Shown here in pieces: positions 32,861 to 43,769 of a stretch of 64,000 nt of DNA. The number at the start of each line of letters is the position of its first letter. Position 1 is the stretch's first letter. Under the pieces are notes generated by a model. That model saw nothing but the letters and a program-made list of their open reading frames with translations, was not told the origin of the DNA and ran no database searches. Source of the DNA: Ophiostoma sp. CBS 140.51. Lineage: Eukaryota; Ascomycota; Sordariomycetes; Ophiostomatales; Ophiostomataceae. The DNA lies in contig JANSLP010000046.1 of NCBI GenBank assembly GCA_029298735.1, positions 62,001 through 126,000 of the forward strand, read 5' to 3'. Made by a program: the position numbers and the translations under genes.

Positions 32861-34475
32861 ATGCCGTAAGTCCACGAATAACGCGTTATTTGACACCAGC
32901 TTTTCTGACGATGCTTTTTATAGGAGACCACGCGAATATACCGAAGGAGACGTTGCCCACGCACTTTTGGCGATGGAAAACGGCGTCTCTATGCGAAAGG
33001 CTGCACAACAGCATAACGTACCGTATTCTACGTTGAAAGACCGGAGAAATGGCGCCCAACCAGCGAATATAGCCTTCGAAAGTTATCAGAAGTTATCACG
33101 AACTCAAGAACAACACCTCTGTAGCTGGATTATTATTCAGGGTACAGTTGGCCGCCCTCCCACGCACGCACACGTCAAGGCGATTGCTACATGTATCGCT
33201 GATCCCACCGGGGAGGACAAAACTATAGGAAAAGCATGGTTATCTGGCTTTTTACGTCGAAATCCATCAATTAAGGTTATTCGAACAAAATCAACCGACG
33301 CGAAAAGGGTTAACGGCGCCAGTACTAACGTGATCAGGACTTAGTTTCATCGACTGCTTCTCCCAGAGATCAGAGCTATTCTACCACAGAATAGATGGAA
33401 TATGGACGAAACGGGCTTCTCTGGCGGCGAAGGAGACGTCAACTATGTGCTAGGGACTAGCCATAAAGCAAAAGTGAGGTCGAAATTCATCGGTACACGC
33501 GCCTGGACCTCGACGGTTAAATATATTTCAGCTACGGGCAAACGTTTACCTCCCTTAGTAATATTTACTAGAAAAACGGTCCAATAACAGTGGTTCCCGG
33601 TTAATATTACGAAATTTAACGACTAGCGCTTCATAGTAACAGCCAACGGCTGGACAGACAACGAGACTGGCCTCGAATGGCTTCGTGATGTCTTTTTACC
33701 GAATACTAAGCTAGAACGGCCAGAACAAGCCAGATTACTTATTATCGACGGCCACGGTAGCCATAAAAACGACGAATTCATAAGGATATATTATATTCAT
33801 AATATTTACCTCCTTTTCCTACCTCCACATACGTCACACGTCTTACAGCCGCTCGATTTAACGGTATTTTCCCCCCTCAAAACGTCCTTCCGCAAATACC
33901 TTTCAAATTTAGGTGGAAAAGAGGAAAAAACCTTCGTTAATAAGAAAAGCTTCCTTTTAGTATACGGCGCCGCTCGAGACGACGCAATAACGCTGAGAAA
34001 CGTACGCAGTGGGTGGTTAACAAGCGGCTTATGGCCAGTAAATGTATCCAGGCCATTGATGAACGGATTGGTGGTCGAGGAAAGCGATTTGCCGCCATCT
34101 ATACTAAGTAATATTCCCAGCGCTCAACAGGCTAGATCTACCGGTCGAAATAACGGACGTATACAGAGCCAAGACCACCAGGGACACGTATGGTCGACTC
34201 CTCGTACATCAACCGATATAGCGCGCCAATTAAGGCTATTCCAACAACAAGAAGGTAGCTCTACTACATCACGAGTACTTTTTCAGAAAGTTCGAAAGGC
34301 ATACGATAAAAAGGTCATTAAATCCACACTACAGAAGCGAAAAATAAGTGCTCTTGAAGCAGCAGCTGAAGCCATGAGGCCTTTAAAAAAAAGGCCGTAC
34401 AGATCGATCCTAACACCAAATTTGCCAACATACGACAGATTCAGCGGGCGCAGGTGGCTGCAGGAGAAGATGTAG
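32861..34475 (+). pseudogene. Pogo-type DDE transposase, three nonsense mutations
   Basis: The gene starts ATGCC, followed by an intron of about 57 nt (GTAAGT...TATAG). After it comes an N-terminal helix-turn-helix (ALLAMENGVSMRKAAQQHN, VPYSTLKDR), a CENP-B-type second helix-turn-helix (GKAWLSGFLRRNPSI) and a DDE core: NMDETGF, LLIIDGHGSH and PPHTSHVLQPLDL. All three blocks lie in one frame. In-frame stops occur at 33342-33344 (TAG), 33585-33587 (TAA) and shortly after TKFND near 33625 (TAG). Each can be derived from CAG, CAA or TGG by one C-to-T change at CpA on one strand, the signature of RIP. There are no frameshifts, so decay is recent or limited. The protein is described as broken and no repaired version is offered. 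Confidence 0.9.
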
Positions 34476-34588
34476 TACTATTACCGTGAAGTACGTAAAA
34501 AGGGCTATTTAACGGCATATTTTTTACTTTTCTATCTTTTCTGTTGCTTTTTTAAAATTCAAACGTATTTGACGCTTTTTCCATGATG

Positions 34589-34655
34589 TTGGTGATATTC
34601 TTGGCAAATGGGTGGGCGGAAAGGGGGGGTTGAGCGAAAAGTAGGGTGGGTCACT
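34589..34655 (-). repeat. Right terminal inverted repeat
   Basis: Reverse complement of the left end, also opening AGTGACCCACCCTAC from its outer edge and ending TCACCAA internally. TA follows directly at 34656. Confidence 0.9.
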
Positions 34656-35338
34656 TAAGTTCCACAGGCTGTATATGCGACACTAGTTCAACAAGCACTG
34701 GAAAATGTGTAGGCGTGAGAAGTAGAACCGAATTACACCGAAACTGAACATATGTCACGGCTGTCTATGAAGTTGCGTGCGTACTCGATGTCCAGGCAAT
34801 ATTTGGGCCAACTGTACTGTCGTAGAGCTCGCAATGGATTTGTTCTCAATATTGTGTGCTGTGCTGTGCTATGAAATTCTGTACTGTGTAGGAGGGCAGA
34901 GAGGACATGATGGGATTTCCACCAAGCAAGTTGGAGCATGAACGACACATGCGCACGCTAAAAGAAGGAAATATTTAGTGAGATTTGCAATCGTGTTTCT
35001 TGAATGAATTGGTATTTTTTTCAATGTTGTTTATGTATGGAGATGGAAATAGGGGTAAGAGGTAGTAAGTAAACAACGACAGTGGCAACAATTAGTAATG
35101 ATTTTAGGGGCAGTGGGGCGCTGTTGGTAACGGACAGTTAAGGCAGTTACCGAAGGCTTCCAGAGGGAAAGTGCGTTCTGGCGAGGACGGCGCGTTTTGG
35201 CGAAGGCACAACAGGAAGGCGCGTCACAACGCATTTACTTCTGGATCGTGACTTCCGATAAAAGTTGGGTTTGAAATTGTTTACCCCTGGAAAAGCACCG
35301 TTGTCCACCAACAAAATGTCAACAAACATCTCAAAGCA
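34656..35338. other. Intergenic region, nothing recognised
   Basis: About 680 bp between the transposon and the 3' end of the C2H2 regulator gene. No domain-bearing open frame and no repeat beyond short TGTGCTG copies near 34855. Confidence 0.45.
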
Positions 35339-38292
35339 TCAAGCATTGGCCTGCGCCAACATTCCCTTCAGAACCACGCGATACTTGGCGGCGAGGCCCC
35401 ACGACATCACCTCAAGCCGTTCCGAGGCACCCCGAAGCACAGCGGCAGCCGTGATGGTACCATTGTCGTCAGAGCTGCTACCATTGCCAATGCCCTGAAC
35501 CGAAACACCGCCGCGACCTGTTTTTACCCACTCGTCGATGGACGGACTCGGCTTCCAGGTCAGTAAGATGGACGTGGCATTGTTGAATTTCTGTCCGTTA
35601 AGTGACTGGCCGGAGAATCGAAGAAAAGCCCACATGGCGAGGGCAGCGTCAAAGGTCCAAATGACTTCGGTGGGAGTGCTGAAATTGTCAGTGAAAGAAG
35701 CCGAAAGAAGAGTTACAAGTATCGCGGTGAACTAACTCGAAGGTGAACCGGTTGAGGAGACAACGGAGCATGGCTGCATGTGCAAACAAACAACGAGCGC
35801 CCGCGGGGTCGGATTTCAATCGACGAGCGACATCAACCTGTGCCGCTTGTTGTTCTTGCTCTCCTAGACGACCAGCAGCGACTTTAATGGCGCCCAACAA
35901 GCCGGGGTCCGTGAGCTCAAGGTAAGCATGGCGTGAAACGGCGACACACGAGAGTCTAAGAGCTGTCAAGGAAGCAGGTGTGTCGGTAACATGGCGGGCA
36001 AGCTGATCGAGACGCTTTTGAGCAACGTGTGGCGCCTGACGACTCTGTTGGAACAATGCACGAGATGAAGCTGACTCCAAGCAGATCCGATACAATGCAT
36101 ACGCGAGGCAGCTGAGACCCATATCAGAAGGCTCTTCAAGCAACTGGCCATGATCCAGCAAGCTAGCCAATATCTGGCCAAAGATGGCCCGTGGATGCGA
36201 TGCCGCTGCCTCAGTGCCAGGTACTGCTGCCGTGGTGATAGCGTCGACAGGTAGTGATACCTGTATATCAGAGAGGGCATAGTGACAGGGCGTGCCAAAG
36301 AAACACAACATCTGAGCATCAAAGAGCTGTTCTGTTAGCAGAAAAGCGATATCATTGCGGAGGTCTTCCGAATACATACGAAAATGGACCAGCCAAGGCG
36401 GCTGTATCGATGGTCCTGACGCATGGCCTTCTGGACAGCTTCACTCGAGGCCGTCGGATCTCGTCGCTGCAACTCACGGGCAGCAGAGTAGTCTGCATGT
36501 AAGAGATGCATTCGACGACAAGCGGCCACGAGTGATGCACGACTGATTTCAGCGTGGTGGAATAATCTCGGAGACCCACTGTACAGGCCAAAATACGACT
36601 GCAGCAAAGAAGCCTGCATCACACACGGCTCCAAGACGAATCGATGGTCATGCTCACACTGCCAAGTCAGCGAGTATTCCGGAACAAAAGCCTCCTGGTA
36701 TAAAAAACACTTACAATATACACAATCTGCCTCCTGACCAGCTCATCGAGTGGGAACGCCAGCTTCTCCAAGCCGCCGCTTGCATACACAGCACCAACCG
36801 AAGCCATAGCCATTAGCAATATCGGAGCAGCCTTGTCCACCCTGAAGCTCCCACGTGGGCTGTCCACAATTGGCAACCAAGCAGAAAAGTGTGCCAAGTA
36901 GCAGTTGACACACGCCGTCAAAGATGGAATTGACGGGAAGTTGGCAAGGTCTGGAAGCGGCCACACGGGGCGATGGGCATAGGTCGCCAATATTTGCATG
37001 GACATGCGTGCCTGAGCATTGACACAGGCCGAGATAGTCCTGAGAAGGTCCCCGGTTCCCGAAGCTGCACCATCCGGTGCAATGGTCGACAAAAGTGTCG
37101 TGGCTCGTGGTGTTGGTGTGGACGGCCGAGTCACCGTCGGAAGGTTTACCGGATCAACGGGGGTATTCGGCTGGTAGTACACCGTCGGCCAAGCGCTCTC
37201 TTCAGGACTGCCATTCGGCAAGTCGCCGGTGTTTGGTTGACCATCGACCTCTTCTGCTTTGAGAGCACGGACAATTTCCGAGTCACGATCAGGCGGTGAT
37301 CTACCAGCTACCGATCCAGTACCAGAAGATATTGGTGATGCAACAATTACGACCTGAGGATCTGATAGTGGAGGCGGTGGAGGTTGAGGTAATGCCCCAA
37401 TGGCCTCAAAAATGTCGTTGTCCGGCACATCGGTGAAGCCCCAGTCAAACGAGCCTGCCGCACCCGTACCTTCCGCATACTGGGTCGCTGTCCAGACGTG
37501 CTCATCAGATGTCGAGTAGAAGAACAGATTCTGGAAACTGTTGGTAGAATCAATGCCGGAAATATTCTGCTGCGCCGCCTGATATTGCCCAAGACCCGGA
37601 GCCGTGCTATTATCAAGAACGCCATCGAGCTCATGGGCGAGCATATCCCACTCGATACGCGGCGGAGCTACGGCGGTCGGTGTTGGGTGCTCCGTTGCCA
37701 ACGGTACGGCATGTTGCGGCGTGTTCTCGTTATTGACACTGTACACGGAAGCAGACCTTGCTGGCGTGGATCTCCTTGACGTGAGTCGGGTGGTGGACGT
37801 TGCTTGCCGAGTGCTATGTCGTGTGGCATGGCGCGCGGCCCTTTCAGAATTTCGACCGGCCTCATTTCCGCCGTCACTACTCAAGGACTGCTGTCGATTC
37901 TTCCGTGGACGTCCAGCACGCTTTGCTACCTGCCCATGTGCTTGAAAAAGATGTCGTGAGAGGACATCACTGGTGGATTGTCAGTGCCCTTTACGGTGAA
38001 ATAAGATCCGGGGCATTGCCGCGAAACCGAGCTTGGCAAATTTTCTCACCTTCTTGAGTACACCTTCTGACACAATGAGCAGCTCAAGGTGTTGGACTCT
38101 ACCAATATCCCCAAAAACAACCAGTTAGCAACCGGATTCGGTGTAAGTCTGAGCAGACGGACAAATGCGGCACAATAAAAATCGAGCAGACAAAAACATG
38201 CCAAAAAACACAAACTTACGCTGTTTTTCAAGCTCGGCTCGCGTCGAAGCAGGCGTCCTCGGCTCGCCCGACGGAGAATCGGTGTCCGGCAT
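35339..38292 (-). CDS. C2H2 zinc-finger transcription factor, six exons
   Basis: Rebuilt as six exons: 38292-38220, 38098-38050, 37969-36715, 36658-36380, 36326-35737 and 35678-35339. All phases agree, giving 861 residues. Two tiny first exons are needed to complete the finger: Cys31 and Cys34 (LSCSLCQKVYSR) on exon 2, His47 and His52 (DVLSRHLFQAHG) on exon 3, a C-x2-C-x12-H-x4-H finger. A basic AT-hook-like GRPRKNR follows. Residues 80-310 are disordered and Pro/Thr/Ser-rich. From about 320 on there is a helical region like the fungal-specific effector domain (SWLPIVDSPRGSF, MQASLLQSYFGLYSG, RLGWSIF). Introns carry CTAAC/CTGAC branch sites. It is probably a nuclear activator or repressor. 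It lies 423 bp downstream of the transaldolase-like gene on the same strand, so it may regulate that locus; this is inference from position only. Confidence 0.9.
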
Positions 38293-38715
38293 TCTGGCGC
38301 CGATGTTGGCCTACAGGACACTTGGTGTAAGTCGCTCGTATTTTTGGTGGTGAGAGTGGAATTATGGGATTGTGGAATAGTGGAATTGATCGAGGGGGGA
38401 GGTCTGCTATTTATGCAGCTTGGAGCAAGTGACGCCAAAAATCAACTAACACGCGCGATACAGTGACCTAATACGGCTCGATCGCCAGTTTCCCCGCAGC
38501 ATCTCCACACAAACCAGACACAGGGACTGACAGGCACGACAGGGGAAGCTACAGCACGCGCGTGAGCTACCGGTTGCTTGCCTGCACTTGGTTGGTGAAT
38601 TTATTTCGATTTTATTTTCACGCTGGTCACTTCCCGGAAATACCAGCAAGTCAAACTACTTTACTCCAAACACTCTAGGTTACTTTCCAGATATCAGCGT
38701 GCCGCCTTGCCCCGT
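38293..38715. other. Intergenic region between co-oriented genes
   Basis: 423 bp holding the promoter of the C2H2 regulator and the 3' end of the transaldolase-like gene. No further feature recognised. Confidence 0.45.
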
Positions 38716-39907
38716 TCAGCAGTTCAGCTTTGCCTGCAGGGCCTCAATGTATTCCTGGCTCGCCTTCTCCCAGACGGCAAACTTTGACAGACCCTCCTCT
38801 AGCTTATTGTTCGTCAACGTATCAGCTGCGTTAATCTTATCCAGAACGCCGTCCGCCAGGTAGTCCGTGTCGTCGTCAACATCCGGCAGCTGGCCCGGAT
38901 CGGCCTTGGCAGCATTGGCTACAGCAACGGCAATACGGTCGGTTGTCTCGTCCTTCCGAGGTGGCGTCCAGTCTTCCCATGCAAAGCTCTGTCCCTGGTC
39001 CTTGATCTGTTTGGCCACAGGCACCTTCCAAACACCCTTTCGGTATGCAGGCATCTTGTCTGAAAGTGCCAGGTCCTCCAGCAAGTTGCGGCCAATGGTG
39101 ACATGATCTGCTCCGAGAGCTGGTGCCGTCATGACCTCACGAGGTGAGGCGTATGACGCAGTCTTGAGCTGGGGTGTGGGACGACCGGTCTTGGCCGTCA
39201 GCTGGTTGTATGCATGGCGGATCAACAAGTGACGTGCTGCCATGGGATGTTCTGTGGCTGGGTCAACCACATCGGGCCAAATGGATGGGTCGCCGTGGGC
39301 TCCGGGCTCGTTGAAGTAGATGGAGATGGCAAACATGCCAGCCTGCTCAGCTGCCAGTGCTTGTGGCACCGAAAAGAGTGTGGTGCCCAACGTGCGGATG
39401 CCCTCGTCACTGAGAATGCGGGCAGCCTGGACACCGGCTGACGTCGTTGCAATCTTGATGGCAATCCGGTCACTGATCGTTAGTAGGGACCAAACATTTT
39501 GCCGTAAATATGATATGGACCACTTACGCTGGGATGCCTGCAGAGAGGTATGCTTTGTGACGCCGACGAGCATCGAGAAGCACAAAGTCTTTGTCATTGG
39601 CCCGCGTTGGCGACGTCTGCGACAGAACGGTACCCGAGATCACAGGCAACACAGTGGCGGCAATGCGAGCCAGAGCCAGCACATACACCTCATCCCAGGC
39701 CTGGCCCTTGAGCTCACGGGCTGTCTGCTCAACGATACCGGCATTGACGGGATCGATAAGGGCGTCATGGACAATGCGTTGGTTGGACGTCTGATCGTGG
39801 CAGCGAATGGGCAGAGACTTGATGAAGGTAGGGTCAAGGGAGTCAGCATCAACATTGATGTGATCCTCAAGAACCTCGAGGAGAGTCTTGGTCGGTTGTG
39901 AACCCAT
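38716..39907 (-). CDS. Transaldolase-fold enzyme with altered active site
   Basis: Two exons, 39907-39528 and 39472-38716, joined over a 55-nt intron (GTAAGT, TACTAAC, ATCAG), give 378 residues. The TIM-barrel class I aldolase core aligns with E. coli transaldolase B at an offset of about one. The Schiff-base Lys132 is Lys133 (RIAIKIATT), Thr156 is Thr157 (LGTTLF) and Ser176 is Ser177. Four other positions differ: Glu96 becomes Gln97 (VLSQTS), Asn154 becomes Leu155, Phe178 becomes Tyr179 and Arg181 becomes Glu182. The SFR motif carrying Arg228 reads SYA. Gln, Leu and Tyr at these places are what bacterial fructose-6-phosphate aldolase has. Loss of both phosphate-contacting arginines suggests a non-phosphorylated substrate. 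The C-terminus is about 60 residues longer than TalB. The gene shares a 637-bp divergent promoter region with an MFS transporter. Family assignment is firm; the reaction is open. Confidence 0.88.
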
Positions 39908-40544
39908 GATGTCAATGTGATGATAAAAAGGCAAGTAATTGCTGTTGATGCGGAGTAGATGAGGAGGAGAGAGATGGAAACAAAAGAGCAAAATGAGAAC
40001 AACAGAGATACAACCGAAAGTCAACGAGATACAACCCAACTCCAACTTCGACTGGAAATGGCATCTCTTGCGTCTTGTATCCCATGATGAGTGCCATCAG
40101 CGCCGAGCTCGCAGTTGTTCCTCTGCATTGTGGAATTTATCGCTTGCACGATGCCACCGATTTTATTCCACAATCTAAATTCCACAATTCCACATCCCCA
40201 CACCACACACAACACCGCGCTAACAAAAACCCCAGCCAATATTCACCCTCAATCTCCTCAATCTATCTCACAGTCCCCGGATCGTCAATGTGGAGTTTTT
40301 TACACGTTTTCCCCACAGACGGCAAACAGCGCGGACTGACAGCCGAAGTGACAGAAATGCCAGCATATCCACGACCGCCTTCACAGATATACATATCACG
40401 ATGCCCCCGAGGTAGCCTTGCATCAGGACATGCCTTCATCTCTCCTATCATCTCATCTGTCTTGGCAATCCTTCCACGTATAAGGTGACTCTTTTTGCCT
40501 TCACCTGTCACAACCCATTTCGACGTCCACCACATCGCCTCAAC
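39908..40544. promoter_or_regulatory. Divergent promoter region, aldolase and MFS genes
   Basis: 637 bp between the two start codons, so the two genes may be controlled together. It contains repeated CCACAATTCCACA-like strings near 40170-40200 and a C-rich stretch at 40260-40330. No specific operator can be named. Confidence 0.4.
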
Positions 40545-42207
40545 ATGACATCTACTCCGTCGAAGACTGGCGATGTCGCCACGACGACGACCGCTGAGCA
40601 TGCAGACATCGACGACCTCTCATCGGTCAACAACAATGCCTCCCTCGCACCAGGATCGCCCTATCGTATCAAAGTTGAGAAGAGCCTCGTCCGCAAGCTC
40701 GATGCCAAGATGTTTCTGCTGGTGATCATCTATATTCTCAATTACATCGATCGCAACAATGCGTCTGCGGCGAGGTGAGCAGGCCTCTTTTCGAATACTT
40801 CTTTACGAGTGACAACTGACATATCCAGACTCCAAGGTTTTCAGTCTGACCTCAACCTTACTGACACAGACTTTGCTACGGTCACCTCAATTCTCTTCGC
40901 GGGCTTCATCCTGTTTCAAGTGCCGTCCAATATGATCATGGTAAGCCAAGCCTCATCGCCGCTGTTCATGTACCAATTCTGACTAAGTATAGAACCGCAT
41001 TGGCCGCCCATCTCTCTATTTGCCTGCCTGTATGGTCGCCTGGGGCCTCATCTCGACTCTGACCGGTGTTGTTACAAGTTATGGTGGAGCGGTTGCCTGT
41101 CGTTTCTTCATCGGTCTTGTCGAGGCCGCTTTCTCGCCCGGGTCATTCTTTCTTTTATCGGCTTGGTACACAAAGAAGGAACTGTCGTTGCGTGTCGCCA
41201 TCTTCTACTGCGGCAACCTCATTTCCAACGCCTTTGGTAGTCTCATGGCTGCGGGTATCCTGGCCCGAATGGAAGGTGTTCTCGGTCACCGTGCCTGGCG
41301 CTGGCTATTCTTCATCGAAGGCGCCATCACTATTGCTGTCGCCTTCATTGCCATCTTCATCCTGCCCGACTTCCCTCACAACACTACGCGTCACTTTTCA
41401 GTCGATGAGATGCATGTCGCTCAACTTCGCATGCGTGAAGACACGGGCGAAGTCGATGTTGACTCGGCCGAGGAAAAGTGGTATCACGGTGCCAAGCTCG
41501 CCTTTGCCGACTGGAAGATGTACCTGCTTGCCATTTCTCAGACGGCCATGATTGCCGGCACATCCTTTTCGACCTACTTCCCCTCACTCACCAAGACACT
41601 CGGCTTCGGTACCACCGAGACTCTGTTGTTGTCTGCTCCTCCATGGATCTTCGCCTGTATCGTGGCTCTGGGAAACACCTGGCATGCCGACCGTGTTGGT
41701 GAACGCTACATGCACCATGCCTGGCCTCTTGGTCTTGGTATTGTCGGCTTTATCATGGCCATCGCAACCCAGCCCACCAATATCGGCGCCCGCTACACTT
41801 CGCTCTTCTTCATGGCCGCCTCCTACGCCGGCTACATTATCATGTTTCCCTGGATGGCCGCATCTTTCCCACGCCCGCCTGCGAAACGCGCCGTCGTCCT
41901 CTCGTTTGTCAACGCCGCCTCCCAGCTTGGCGCCATTGCCGGCTCCTACATGTGGCCCTCCACCTACGGCCCTTCCTTCCGCATCCCCTTCGGCATCACT
42001 ACCGCCATGTATGGCCTGACAATACTGCTCAATCTTGTGTTCCGCCAGAGCCTTGTGGCGGCCAACAAGAAGCTGGCGTCGGGCGAGGCTGCTGCCTTTG
42101 AAGAGCATACGGATCTGGCCAAGCTGGATGCACAGCTTGATAGTGTTGCCGGACCGGCGGCGGGGCAATATGAAAATGCTCGGCGGCAGTTCAGATATAT
42201 GCTGTGA
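40545..42207 (+). CDS. MFS transporter, anion:cation symporter type
   Basis: Three exons, 40545-40774, 40829-40940 and 40993-42207, give 518 residues. The introns are 54 and 52 nt (GTGAGC...CCAG and GTAAGC...TATAG). After a soluble N-terminus of about 55 residues the first helix begins (KMFLLVIIYILNYIDRNNA), followed by the characteristic loop GRPSLYLPACMVAWGL and RFFIGLVEAAFSPGSFFLLSAWYTKKELSLR. That block is typical of the Dal5/Tna1-like (ACS) branch, which moves organic anions such as allantoate, nicotinate or sugar acids together with protons. Twelve helices can be counted. The substrate is not predictable. It is divergent from the transaldolase-like gene, which makes a shared catabolic role possible. 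Confidence 0.92.
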
Positions 42208-43769
42208 GTGTCGGTGTTGTAGCCGTAGCTAAAATTTGTATTTATGGACGAATGTGGCCTTCTTGCGGTACAGGTTTGGCGGCTAGGTATATTTAGTCCA
42301 CTTCCAGTATCCGCGGGTATGACATTATCAAGAACAAAGCAATAACATTGAATATATGAATCGAAAACCGTCCTCCGTCATTGTCACTGTTGATCTTTTG
42401 TTTGTCCATTCTTGCTTTACGACGGCTGTTTTTGGAGAATAGAATTCGTTTGAGCAAAACATGTAGAGAATATGATTGTCGTTGGCCGCCTATGGGCCTC
42501 AAAACTGGCCTCAAAAGTGTGCATCCATTTGTCGGTTGCAATGTCCTAGATTGTAAAAGTTTGTAGGCACTCAACAGCGACCCTGTAGACTGGCCAAAAG
42601 TTGCCTTGTATACAGCAAAAATTGCACATTTCATGGCATTCAATGCCTTCGTTAGGCATCCATCATGTTCAGTGTCGTGTGTGTGTGTGTGTCTTTGCAT
42701 CCATACATATGCATTGCTTGCGCCTTTGGCCCCCAACAACAAATCAGTGGCCAATCATGCCAGCAGATGTGCAGTATTTACAAGGGAACCTGATCTCTTC
42801 TTCCTCTTTTCGTGATAGTCGGCAATTGTGCACATTCCACTTCGTCTGCGGCAGGTAATTTTGCCAAGGAACGATACAGACGGCTACTCGAGTGGTCAAA
42901 GTTCAACCGTACGCAAGCGAGAAGATATGCGAAGCCTAGTTTTTCGTGCACTTTGTTTTGTACCCAATTAATCAAAATTCGATCTACATTGTCTGGGCTC
43001 CAAAGGGTGCTGTGAACTTGGCGACAAGGAGAGCAAACATCGAACGGGATGCAGAGTACTCATCTAAAGTTGCTAGGAGTCTGCCATCCCATGGCATTCT
43101 TATTTTTCATTCCTTTCATCCCAACCTTCCCCTCCACAGCATCCTCGACCATTCTACATCGCTCGTTCCAGTCCTTTCTAAAGGAAATAATAGGCAAGTC
43201 AGTATTGATACCCTTCGTAATATTCAGGCACTGGATGGCTTTAATGGTTTCGCAAGGGGCCGGAAACTTGACTTCGATGCTGTTCAGTATTCTTGGTAAT
43301 TCCCTACAGTTTGAAAGTGCCTCTCTCCGAAAGAATACATGCCATTATTGTTATTTCTTAGGTTGCAACTTTAGTAGAGACGGTAAAGCTTCAGAAGCCG
43401 CAAGAAAACAATCTGGTCCCATGAGGTCAGTGCACTGCTGTCTTTCAAGGCAGACATACAAAACTACGCCTGCAGCAATCGTTTTCCTATTCTTGGCGCC
43501 TTACATGTTCCTGAATATCATGTCGCCTATTTTCGCTATATTTTTTACACTGCCTCCATATGTCAAACGTTGGGGGGGGCCCAAATCAACGGGCTGCACA
43601 TCACGGGCCGCAATAACAGGCCGTTCAGAGCGTCGCCTCACACTCTGGAGTGCCTTATGGAAAACAACAGAATCTATCACTTTTCCTCGGGGGATATACT
43701 TAAGTACACAGACTCGACGTCTTTTATCCCCGAGACTTAACTCATTTTTCAAATCAAGCACGATCCGAC
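42208..43769. other. Long intergenic region
   Basis: 1.56 kb between the MFS gene and the deaminase gene. It contains a short GT run near 42676-42693. A 274-codon open frame runs 43049-43873 but overlaps the start of the deaminase in another frame, has a patchwork composition and shows no domain, so it is not called. The promoter of the deaminase gene should lie at its right end. Confidence 0.45.

Larger units (their letters stand above)
32767..34655 (+). mobile_element. Pogo/Fot1-like DNA transposon, decayed
   Basis: A complete 1,889-bp element flanked by TA on both sides (32765-32766 and 34656-34657), the target-site duplication of Tc1/mariner-pogo elements. The ends are 67-nt imperfect inverted repeats beginning AGTGACCCACCCTAC. 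Inside is one transposase gene in sense orientation. Size, TIR, TA duplication and a CENP-B/HTH-type transposase agree with the Fot1/Pot2 group of fungal elements. The reading frame is kept throughout but three codons have become stops, so the copy cannot make its own transposase. It lies between an SDR promoter and the 3' end of a C2H2 regulator gene. Confidence 0.93.
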
